From Phallus indusiatus (lineage: Eukaryota; Basidiomycota; Agaricomycetes; Phallales; Phallaceae): a DNA stretch of 64,000 bases. The notes below the pieces were generated by a model that was not told the origin of the DNA, did no database searches, and worked only from the letters and a program-made list of their open reading frames with translations. The stretch covers positions 186,001 through 250,000 of the forward strand of contig JAQFWX010000033.1 in NCBI GenBank assembly GCA_027605045.1, written 5' to 3'. Of this stretch, positions 11,038 to 21,526 are shown piece after piece. The translations under genes were made by a program, and so were the position numbers. Position 1 is the stretch's first letter; each line of letters begins with the position of its first letter.

Positions 11038-12383
11038 ACCACTCCTACCTCCACAATTGACGTCGACCTATTTTCTCTTAGATTAATATGCCTCAATCAT
11101 CGCAATTACCATCCAAGATTCTTCAAAGCTTGCATGATGGTAGGTCTCCTCATTTTTTTTCCCTCTTCTCGCCCGGGTAATTAGGGAGTTGGTCCCACTT
11201 TCGCCCTCACCCTGACCCTTGTTTAAGATAGAGACCGTCTGCTGCATAACTGTTGTTTCTGGGGGGACTGATGGTCGCGCAACAGGAGTGGTCAGGGATC
11301 GAAAGGGAACCAGTGTTGTGTGTTCAGAGGGAAATCATAATGAGGGTCTAAAAGTTGTTGTTATTGTTGTCGAAAAAGGTTTGTTTTTTATATACAGTTT
11401 GTAAATATATGTTCCAGGGAAATGGAACTAAGGATGATTGGAAAGATAAAATATAAGAACTGTGAATTTCAAATAAAAGTGAAACGAGGGGGAGACAAAA
11501 GGTGAAAAATAGAAAGTATAGCCTTTTAGTACCTCAGAATCACCTAACCGTGAGGAACGGCGCATATAGCCTTCGCTTACAAATCTCCGTGTAGCCTGTT
11601 CGCGCAACCATCAGGACAGCCACGAGTATCGCACGCGCAAACAAAAACTAATGGGTCTTGAAGGAGTTGTTTGTGTTTGTGTTCAAAAACCAAGAACGCG
11701 TCTTCAATCCGTCGGCAGCCCACCAGCTCCTCGTTCGATAAAAACATGTCAGTCATTTAATCTTCCAATCTCACGCTCTGATTTAGTTGCTCTATTCCAT
11801 TCCCTGGAAAAGCTTCCAGCGCTCTCGGTCTTCATTTCAAATTGTTTGTTTATCAAGGGTTGTATTCATGTATTTCAACAAGATTTAGATCATCGGGCTG
11901 CGGCTTCGAGAGGGAGTGAGAGATTTACCGCGGGAAATAAGAACTTGGAAAAACAGTTGAAATTCCAATCAGCACTCTCTTAACTGGTTGAGCTTGTGAA
12001 TTGGCTGCGAGCTTTCCCAACGAGTCATACTATGTACGAGTGTGGTCGAGAATGTTGTCTGCCCTGGCGTAGTGGGTTGGTTTTACTTTTTTCTTTGTTG
12101 CTTTTTCCAACCAAGAGCGGTTGGCAAGATAATTCTATTGGCCCGTAATGTTTACCACTTAAAGCACCTTTTCAAGTTCAAATATAGTGTATTTAAAAAA
12201 ATCGTTGTTATCTAGATTTATTTTACTATGGTGTTGAGGTAGGGCCAATTTCACCAAGTGGTGGATCAGCTGGGAGCAGTTGGCTGATCACTAGTTTGAC
12301 GGGGAATCTTTAACCGAATGGATTCGAACACTTTTTTCATCCAATTGCCCGTAAAGTTAAAAGTTCTACGCTATACAAGTGTC

Positions 12384-15300
12384 TCAGTAATGAACTCTCA
12401 AGGATGATGAACTCTGTAGTAAATGAAGTACCTCATCCGGACCAGGCACCTGTGCACGCTCTTCGTTATCGTGGTCGTTGATTGACGTTGTATTCCCAAG
12501 CACAGATTGATGGAAAGCGGCCTCAAGTTGTATATGGGACACACCTATGAGTTGTCCAAACTGACGCGCAGATGTCACTAATCTAAGACGAACATCCGTG
12601 GCCCCGTAATACTCTCGTTGAAATCCAATAGGTAAATTTGCATAGTCAGATTGGACCAGTTTATTCATAGCGGCAAATAGCTTGTACAACTTGTCCCTCG
12701 CAATCTTCGACTTCACAAGCCGGAAATATTCTTTTGTATCGTGGCCGTAGCGCACGAGGAGTGCCCATAGTTGTAAAAGCACGGAGCGGTTGTAAAGAAC
12801 GGTGAACAGCCTGGGATTCTTCGTAGGGTGTACGGATCTGAGGAGATCCATTAAGATTAGATATATTGTCTTTTCGTTTTTGATATCCTGATGATTCGCC
12901 AGGTTCTGAACACATTTTGAGAAGTTAGAGACAGCATTCGTGTCATTCAAGAGGATTGTGGACAGATGGTGTCGGTTCTGGGACATGAGCAGCAGCACGA
13001 AAAGGGGACGTGCGGAAAATGAGAGCTTCGAGTCGAGATTTCGCGAGTACCATTGATACATGAGAGAGAGGTCGTGGCCGATCGTAAAAGGCAAGTGGTT
13101 ATCCAGCTGAATGTCTGCAAGTCGCGGGGGCACTATTCTATCCAAAGACCCAATTGCATTCTGTCTGGCTTCATCTGTCATAGACTCGCACCAGAACGAG
13201 TCCACGCAGCAAATCTCCGTGAAGAAGCGGAGGGCATACGCTAAACGGAAGCCATCCTCTAATCGGCGAAGGCAGTCAGAGGATGTAAGACGGTTCAAAA
13301 AGCTGTCAAACACCTGTTCCAAGGACTCCTGTTTTCGCTCTTTCCCGATGTCGGGTCGGTCATCGGAAGTGAGATTACGATAAATGATGACAAGGGAGTT
13401 ATAGCACGTTTTATAAGTTTCGGCTTTCAAGTCACCAAACAGGCGGTCAAACTTCCACCATCCCAGTTTTTCACTCTCAAAGCGTACCAACCCCGTATCA
13501 CCCATACTGATGAATATATTCGCGGCTATGGTAGCATCGGGTTTCACCTCTAGGAGATGACCCCACATGACCACTGGAAGTCGGTATTTGCCCTTGATCG
13601 CATCATGGAGAATCTGGAGCTTATCATCGTGTCGTAACACAGTGTCTGCAACGCTGAGATAGGCTTGAAACTCTTCTTCCTCCAGGTGATTTTCTTGCGC
13701 ATCGGAAATAGACTGGAAGAGACTCCAGTGATCGCGTTCATTAGTCAGGAGATCCAAGTATAGGCCGTAACGCAAGTCCACAACATTGCCTTCACTGATT
13801 TCCAAACTACGATTGAGATCCCCAAGGATATCAGATCCAAATTGTGTGCTGATTATTGGATTCATCGCGGCACAACGTGCGATCATTCGATGAACGCTTC
13901 TGTTCCAGGAAATCCCATAGAGCCAACGGAGTGCCTCGAAATCGAGGTACGTTGCGGTTTGAACTGCTTCTTTGATTTTCTCTTCTCTCCACTTGGTATA
14001 TCCAGTGAAGTTGTCACGCAGTCTCCGAAATCCACAGGGCATGACATCAGCTAACCCCGAAATAAACATGGATTCGTGTCGGAAAGAGCCGATGTTGTAG
14101 TGAGCAGAAGTTTGAACCGTTCGGCAAATTTCAGGATTTGTTTTTCTCCAGACAACCTGAGGACCCCGATTTAAAATGTTTCGCAGAACAAAAAAGAGAA
14201 TGCCGACGTAAATCGTCATCGAGGTTGTATATGGACATTCCGGATACCGGATCGGCAACATCACAGAAATAAAGTACAAGGTATAGGTGATGCCTGTAAT
14301 ACCGACAATCGTCCATGCGATGGCAGCATTCAATGGAAATAGCATTATGATGATGCCCGTGAGGAACAGACCGACAGCAAGATAGAGAAGGACAGGAAGG
14401 AGGTCAAGGATGGTACCGACCTTCCACGCTTCGAAGCCTTTGAACCGTAGTTGCCTGACCCTCGCCCTTTCCTTGGCTGTTCCAGGGATAGAAGCCAAAG
14501 AATAGCGTGCCCATTGTTTCGCGATGACAGCAAACAATGCTATAGATAACGTGATCGCTAAGCTAGTAAACCACAGTCCGTTTACTAACAATGCGTTCGT
14601 CGATGGTGTGAACGGTGATGTAGGCGTCAAGTTTGAGTTTTGGATCATATTTATTGGGGTGCCATTAGATTGGGCTCGTAGAATCCCGGCTATTTCGAAT
14701 AATAGGGATGCAGAGACTTGGGAGTTATCTTGTTGCAGGCTCTGCAAAGCCTGTACGATGAATGTCGTTATAACGCTGGAGAACAGACCCGCCTGCAACA
14801 AAATAGTGAGCTTAGGTAGAAACCAAAACGAATATATCTAACAAAAACTAGGAGAACATCTGCCGCCCCTTTCCACTCTTCAACTCTCTCGCGATCGAAT
14901 GGCTCGGCTTCATCAAGGTAAGTCAACCAAATACGAGCATTCTCGGAGGTCTCTTCTCCGTATCGATCTCGAACATATTTCTGGTCGTATGCATCTCTAT
15001 TATTCACTAAGATGCGTCATGTTAGATTGCATAAAGTAAGTGGAAGCTGTGATACTCACGACTAATTTCGTGTGTTAATCCGAAAACACTTCTATGTTTC
15101 TTCTTGCGTCGTTGTCTATTAGGCTGGGTAAAATCATGTGCAGGGCCTTTGAAAAAGTAAGTAAATGATAAAACTTAAATGTAGCGTATCGTGAAACAGA
15201 AACTCACTAAGCAGATCATGAAATGACACAGATTGCTCTCTGCCCTTGTCCAAAGAACTCGCTCGGGAGCTTGTAGACGAAGAGCTTTCAGTAATCGACG

Positions 15301-15391
15301 CACGACTAGGCCTTTCCGGGGCTACTCCAGAACTTCTTCCATTTTCGTTCTGAGCCTCGATGAGCGCTGTTGTTCCTCTGAAGCTAGACAT
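12384..15391 (-). CDS. DUF6535 domain membrane protein, copy A, 4 exons
   Basis: DUF6535 is a basidiomycete membrane-protein domain of unknown function. Exons: 15391-15208, 15146-15060, 15006-14843 and 14792-12384; they join in frame to 947 residues. The N-terminus is disordered, Ser-rich. Exons 2-3 carry a basic patch and the domain entry 'ARIWLTYLDEAEPFDRERVEEWKG' (only part quoted here is diagnostic: YLDEAEPFDRE). Exon 4 begins 'AGLFSSVITTF' and holds about five membrane spans in its first 200 residues. After them comes a copy-specific linker (HYNIGSFRHESMFISG... in this copy) and a roughly 500-residue helical C-terminal part. A potential extra 3' intron exists: GTAC after 'GPDE', and an acceptor-like TTTGCAG-type site in other copies. 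Frame intact although the neighbouring genes in this unit are broken. Likely expressed from the CT-rich region upstream of 15391. Confidence 0.88.
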
Positions 15392-15639
15392 GGTATGTAG
15401 CTGATGGTTGCTTGGGATATAGGGTTATGTGAACAGGGGATGTTAAAAAAAGTTTGTGCCAAAACTTGCCTTCAATTTGTAACTCAAAACGCTCGCTTCG
15501 TTTGCATCTTGTGGCAGGGAAGATCAATACTAATAGGATTGCGTGCCAGAAAACGCGCACCATCTAATTGAACTTTAAATAAAATAAACACCAATCAGTG
15601 CTCGATTTTCCATATTTACTAACTTTTTCAAAAGTCAAC

Positions 15640-18000
15640 ACAGATTTCTGGTGCTTGGCAGAAGCCCACCACTTGTAATCGTCCTCTCGGATCTGTCATT
15701 TTTGTCAGAGGCTGTTACCGTATTCGTGCGAAGTGAGCTGTTCCCTACATACATGATCGACGCACTGCTTCGCCTGATGTTTGAAGCCCAGCACCACCTA
15801 CAATTTCTAGCGGTTATGTACTTTAGCGAGAACCATAATTTAGTTTAGCAAGATAGTAATAGTCACTTACATGACGCGTTAAGACGGAAAGGCGATAAGT
15901 AACCCCACAGGTTAGTACAGCTCCCAGTCGTATTCGCTCTTCACGTGGCTATTCAGTTTTGAAAGGAATCTGATAACATTTTTAATATATTTATATTTAT
16001 GGCAGCGACTTTCACCTCTACCATCCTTCTTTATGAATCAAGAAAAAATTCTCCCCGGAGTACACTTCCGGAGCTTCGTGGTTCCCATTGGGCGGTGGCA
16101 CAAAAAATAAAATAAGAATAATGATTGACCGAATTAGGAAGGAAATAGCGTTTATTGAGGCGACACGAGCTTTCAAGTCAGAAATCCAAATAGTACTCAC
16201 CGTGTTGAACATCCAAGCGTGGGTCCAATAACCTGTGTTTGAATATTAAGCATCAATTTCTCACCATTTCCCACATTCGTCGGCATCTGGCCCAAAATTC
16301 AGTCTTCCAGATTACCAGCGTCGGATGATTGGCGAATATGATTCGAGTCATCCATAAGTATCATCTGGCACACCTTTGAGTTAGCGGGAGTGCAAGAGTT
16401 TCTTAACTGAGGATGCCCAGTCCGGTCACACCGTAATAACTGACATAGGCGTATTATCGGATTTGATCGTCATCTGGCAATTGACAAAAAGCGCGCCTGC
16501 TAATAACCCATCATCGCTTTCGGACTTCTGCGGTGTCTGTCATTCTGTAGATAAAACCCTAAGACAAATAGATAGGGAATGGACCAGACGATATTTACCT
16601 ATTTACGATTGCACCTTACTGTCCTCAATAATACAACTTCTCTCTCTCTCGTTTTCATGTCGTAGACCGTCCAGAAATGTTTGTGAATTCGAAGCGAAAA
16701 CACAAAGCATCGACACTCCCCCGTTGATAAATCGCCTGGACACAAAAAGTCTTCGTCACAATGTAAAGATCTGAGGGGTATTGTCACTGCAACAGTCAGC
16801 CAAATCAGGTCCTGAAAACAATAAACAAAAATCACTTGCAGATATCAAGCTGTATCGTTGCTAAGAGAGGTCAAAGATGGCAGCACGACGATTAGCTTGT
16901 ATAGATTGGTCTTGCCGTGCATTTTGTGAGACTAGCGACATTGAATCGTCTGTATAGGGGGAAGACATAAAATGTTCAATTAGAAAGATGAAGGATGGGT
17001 TCAGTTGCGATGCTGATATGACTTTGTTCGTAGAATTCACCGGCGTAAGAGATTTTCAGTGTACACGTAGTCATTCGATAGCTCGGTATCGTCATGGAGA
17101 GATTACCTTCGCTGAAATAGACAACCAAAGGGTACCAGCCGTGGATGACAACGACTACTAGTATAGTAGGCCCGTAAAACAGCTCTTCGTCTCCTCGTAT
17201 TTGAACTGACGCTACGGTGCAGTCTGCCGGAGCTGATGAGCTGGAATTCTTAATTGTCTGACAATTTAGAAAAAAGGATCCTACAAACGTGGAGAGAAAG
17301 TCGTGCGTTTGAGATTTGATAACTGCAGTGTGTTGATGGATATTAAACGGTACGTTATTCGGATTAAACCAAAGAGATGCGGTCGGACTACATAAATCGA
17401 AAGTGTGTCTTCAAGATACCTAACGAAGAGATACATACCATGCAGAAAATTCAAAATATCCAAGACCACATATGTACTTAAGTAAGTTCTCGGCAAGTGG
17501 TTTCAATATCTCGAGAAAAAAGACGCGTCGGCCGCCCTCACAGCTGGGCCACGGAGTCGGGAATCCCTAGACCAATCAACGTCCTTCCTCTTTAACCCAT
17601 CTAGACAAAATCATGCCCGCGTCAATAGCAACTCTAGAGTCCGAAGCTTTGTCGTCAGAGTTCAACAGTGATGATGTCTTTACTTTCCATAAGAGACGCG
17701 TTATTATGCTACGTCTAAACAGCTACGTAGCTGTTTAGTAGTAGCACATTTCCGAGAATCATGGGTAAAACTGATCCTCCTATTATTCCAGCGTGTCCTT
17801 ATCCTTAAAACTTGACAGTAGTATTTCATATCGAACATAGTCATGTTTTCACTGTCAGCACGGACGAGATAGGTTTCATTATTTATGCTCGAGAATATCA
17901 ACAAGAAGGGAATCTTTCAAGGAGCTCATTGGAAGTTGTGAGTTGGCTGTGAGATTGAACGAGCCGGAATAAGCGCCAAAGCACAAGCCACACTCCGGAG
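15640..18000 (-). pseudogene. region X, copy A: unrecognised decayed coding region
   Basis: I do not recognise this sequence. Its protein-like fragments run on the DUF6535 strand, for example 'FLHGMYLFVRYLED' with 'YVVRPHLFGLIR' near 17330-17480, and are interrupted by stops and frameshifts. The same fragments recur in copies C (near 35700) and D (inverted, near 47430), and a divergent version occurs in B and E. Conservation of fragments across copies suggests a gene of about 2 kb before duplication. Alternatively it could be long non-coding or transposon-derived DNA. Confidence 0.4.
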
Positions 18001-18204
18001 TCGACCTCTGCCAAATCGACACCAGTCATGCTACCAAACTATGTCCTCCAATCCACTATTTCTTCTTTCAGCGTTCATCTGTATTACCTGTTCAAAAATG
18101 AATGCTGTCAAATGTAAGCCTTTCTCCATTTGGTAACACGGTGAACCGCTCTGACACCAACGTGGTCGTCATCAGCTATTCTGAAACTACTCGTGCTAAC
18201 AACA

Positions 18205-18910
18205 ATGGATTTTCTATCCATAAAGTCGATCATATCACCTAATATGGTTTCCAAAGCAGATAAAAACGACGAAAGCACCTTGCGAGAGAAGTACCTTGCT
18301 TCAATGGGCGGATTGATTATCTCAGTGAGTCAGACCAAAGAAGCTACGTAGCTGCCTTCAAGTTGTCGATGAACTCAATTCACTCATTATAATAGCCAAT
18401 CCTAGCACCCTCTTTTATCGTATTCTCAATCCTAATATTAGATATTTCCGAAACCACTCGACTATATCTCAGTACTGAGTACTGACCAACCTGACACTTC
18501 ATCAGACCACCTTCCTCCATCATTCATAACAAGCTTTGCGCCTCATGTGCATCAAGTCATTAGACCAATTCTTCACACTCCAACTCGCAACCTGATCAAG
18601 CCGTAAACTAATAGACTCGGGTCCTTGCTCCCTCGTGCGACACGGAAGCTATAGAGCTGTTAACAGTTATACTTATCGGAAACGCGCTCCTGTTGCTGAA
18701 TGTTGGAAGCTCGGTTATGGTATGTGGATGAACAATGTCACCGTGGTCTAAAGGTTGTAGAAGGTGTCTTTGATGTTTGGGGCATTCGTTTGGCTTTGGG
18801 TTTTGAAACGCGTCGAACTGGAGGAACAAAACCTTCGTTCTCATTTCGGTCAGGCATGGGACGACTATGCAAAACGTGTTTCATACCGATATATCCCCGG
18901 TGTTTGCTAA
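18205..18910 (+). pseudogene. isoprenylcysteine methyltransferase-like (ICMT) remnant, copy A
   Basis: ICMT enzymes methylate the C-terminal prenylcysteine of CaaX proteins in the ER membrane. The start is at 18205 ('MDFLSIKSIISPN'); a stop follows at about 50 codons (GAAGCTACGTAG). The C-terminal half carries the family layout 'KLIDSGPCSLVRHGSY' followed by '...WDDYAK..SYRYIPG', matching the usual 'GPYSxVRHPSYTG' SAM-binding segment and 'EWxxYxKxVPYRLIPG' end. The histidine-proline of the usual RHPSY is RHGSY here. In-frame stops (for example TGATCAAGCCGTAAACTAA near 18592) make it non-functional. It is convergent with the GH47 remnant. Confidence 0.7.
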
Positions 18911-19032
18911 TCGCACTATACATTGTATCAATTTCTAGCAAGAAACAGAATGAGATTCGAAATTATAACCACTACTTTTATAATATATACATGCAATTCT
19001 AAATAAGACAACAAGAAACGCTTCATAAGAAC

Positions 19033-19900
19033 CTACATAAACGTTAAGATTCACACGAAGGGCACTGGTTAATTTGGGATTTTGAGAGATTTGAGGGAGT
19101 GGAACTGTCGGTGCTGACGATTTGACCGCGTTGTATGGAGGGTTGGGTGGAGGTGGTGAACCAAAGGTGTTAATGTGTGGTGCACGAAGAGGATGACTCT
19201 CAGTGTTGAAGACCCATTGGTCCAACGAGATGTTGTCAGGATCATCGAACACCAAGTACACTTCGAAACGTTAGTCTGAGAGGATCGGAATAATGCTTAG
19301 TAGAACACACAAGCATTTGATAACGTCAGCGAAGAAGAAACTTCTTTGACCATCCACACGAGTAGAGGCGGTAACCGTAGCATTGTCAGCTTCATCAAGA
19401 CCTCTAACGTCACCCTCACCGCCGGGAACTTCGAGGAACCGCAGATAACTTTTAGCATCGCTTTTTTGCGTTATTTAAGTACTTGAAGTGGCTCGATACG
19501 CGCCACGCGTAAAAGTTGGATTGCATAACTTCAGTTTCGGTGAAGTTTCCGTCGTCTGTTCCGTTAGGTGGTTGTATCGTTACTTCAGAAAAGAATGCGA
19601 AAACTTCAGGTCCGATTCTTGTTCTAGAGAGATTGAAACGGTATCTCAATGCACAGAACAAGAACCAGTGATCAAAAACTTACGCAGTTCCGAAGTAGAC
19701 GTTGACACACGCATCGGTCAACTTCAGTCCAATAGCCTCACAATAGTATCAAAAAAGGATCGACAGTCGGATCCAAACGAGTGTATTTCGAGGTATGAGT
19801 CGGCCCCTCCACTTCTGGCGTCAACAAATTCATCAGTTTGCGGGTCTGCTGGGATACCTGGAAGTGGTGCATGGCATGTGCTAGCGTTCAGAGGGTAACG
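19033..19900 (-). pseudogene. GH47 alpha-1,2-mannosidase remnant, copy A
   Basis: GH47 enzymes trim mannose from N-glycans in the ER/Golgi. Only the C-terminal part of the family is here, in order on the minus strand: 'EFVDA...SYLE', a break, 'ALRYRFNLSRTRIGPEVFAF', 'SNFYAWRVSS', and 'YLVFDDPDNISLDQWVFNTE', the conserved C-terminal block ending near 'FNTESHPLR'. This copy has also lost the 'FFAEHGFYIYDG...YILRP' stretch kept in B and C, and the middle of the catalytic barrel is missing as in all five copies. Stops and frameshifts exclude a working enzyme. Confidence 0.75.
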
Positions 19901-20014
19901 GTCGTAACGCGTACTAGTAACGGCACATGGCAGATGAAGTCATATGACGTCGTAGCGCTCAGAATTCCTTGACTGCAGCTTCACTGTCCTTTCACTGCGT
20001 TTCTGAACACTGCC

Positions 20015-20452
20015 ATGAGTGGTATACGCTGCATCCCTGAGTATCGAATGAAATCGCGTGAGTTACTTAGTTCTAATAGACTCTTACGCTTAGGATGTTC
20101 CTTGATCATTGACATACCCAGATCATTTCCTTGCCTCGATACTTTAGCATTAAACTTCCGGTATGGTTGTCAGTGCGAAGCTAATGTCATTCAGGCTCTG
20201 AATTTGCTGCCAGCAGGTTGATAACTCGAAAAACTAATTCTAACAAATCCTGGTATATTCACAAACTCGGCTCCTAATGCTGTTATTCGCGCGGTCACAA
20301 GGACTCAAGCTAAGCTTTTGGAAACTCACGGAATAAACTTGTTTATTGAGAAGTGCAAGGATATAGAAATCGTTTCGAGCGAAAAAGGGTTATGGTTGTT
20401 CGCCCCAGGGATAGAAAAGTATGATGGTTGTCCGTTGAAAGACTTGGAATGA
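20015..20452 (+). pseudogene. F-box/LRR protein remnant (C-terminal part)
   Basis: The frame from 20015 gives 'IPRSFPCLDTLALNFRYG' and stops at 20221. After a frameshift the next frame gives 'LEKLILTNPGIFTNSAPNA' and continues to about 20452. These line up with the C-terminal part of the intact F-box gene at 2489-4163 ('LPNSFPHLETLGLKFW' and 'LKKLILTDAGIFAQSIDP'). The beginning of this remnant is also in the flank of unit D, where the central hAT cuts it off. It is a relic of a second F-box family member. Confidence 0.55.
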
Positions 20453-20839
20453 AAAAACTCTTCGATATACGCGTTCCAACCCATCATTCGGAGATAAATC
20501 CAAGATCACTGACCGGTATCAAGTTCCCAATGTGCAGCACTGAATATCAAGGAATGATGACCATCCGACGATGCTTTCTTTCCCAGAAGTACATTTACGA
20601 GAAATATTTGGGATTTCATAACAAAATTTGTTTCAATAGTTCGACAGAGCTTACACACGTGTAAAATTTCTCACATCATGTACGCACAATTCATATAACA
20701 CGACTTAAACTACACCCCGGAAAACAGAATAAGCTGATTTGGACTAGAAGCGCATTGTCCCGCTGATCATAACAAACTCACAGTCCGAAACTAAATCGAT
20801 AATAACTCAAAGCCAGGCCCTGGATGAAACACATTTGGA
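20453..20839. other. spacer between units A and B
   Basis: Short frames only (for example from 20449, 'MKKLFDIRVPTHHSEINP'); no recognisable product. Unit B homology starts at about 20840. Confidence 0.4.
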
Positions 20840-21033
20840 AAATCAGCGAAATAAGGAGATCTGGTGTTGTTACGTAGTTTTCCAATCTCACATTCTAACT
20901 TACATAGTTGCTCTATTCCCGGGCCGTTCTCTGGAAAAGTTTCCTGCGCTCTCGGTCTTCATTTCAAACTGTTTCTTTATCAAGGATTGTATTCATATAT
21001 TTCAACAAGTTTTGGATCATCGGGCTGCATCTG

Positions 21034-21037
<4 letters not shown>

Positions 21038-21070
<33 letters not shown>
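21038..21070. repeat. (GA)n microsatellite
   Basis: About 16 GA repeats lie downstream of DUF6535-B. The equivalent place in C (28990-29010) has a shorter interrupted tract, and D has an inverted one near 52850, so length varies between copies. Confidence 0.8.
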
Positions 21071-21074
<4 letters not shown>

Positions 21075-21526
21075 GTATCGCGGGAAACGAAAAGGAAAAC
21101 AGTTGAAATTCCAATCAGCGCTCTCTTGATTGGTCGAACTTGTGAATTGGCTGCGAGTAAGAAACACAAGCCATACTATGTACGAGTGTGGTCGAGAATA
21201 TTGTCGGTATTGTAGCTCAGTGGGTTAGTTTTATTTTGTCCCTTTATTGCTTTTTCCAACCAGGAGCGATTGGCAAAATAATTCTATTGGCCCATAATGT
21301 TTACTACTCAAACCACCTTTCCAAGTTCAGATATTGTATATTTATAAAAATCACTGTTATCTAGAGTTATTTTACTATGCTGGAGGTAGGGCCGATTTCA
21401 CTAAGCGGGATCGCACCAGCAGGCGGCTGATCACTAGTTTGACGGGGTATCTTTAACCGAATGGATTCGAACATCTTTTTCATCCAATTGCCCATAACGT
21501 TAAAAGTTCTACGCTATACAAGTGTC

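Larger units (their letters stand above)
11188..20080 (-). repeat. segmental duplication unit A
   Basis: First of five copies of one segment. Its left part (11188-12383) is near-identical to the inverse complement of 60733-61860 in unit E, including a shared stretch beginning 'gagaccgtctgctgcat', and has no real gene. Then come DUF6535-A (-), region X (-), an ICMT remnant (+), a GH47 remnant (-) and a flank also found inverted at 44470-44690 in unit D. Edges are approximate and come from eye comparison between copies. Confidence 0.85.

Noticed and set aside
11219..11404. Small conserved gene at the outer ends of the array (also inverted at 61664-61849)
   Set aside because: The near-identical 61-codon frames are explained by the segmental duplication itself. 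The matching stretch in C has a changed reading, and there is no start context or known product.
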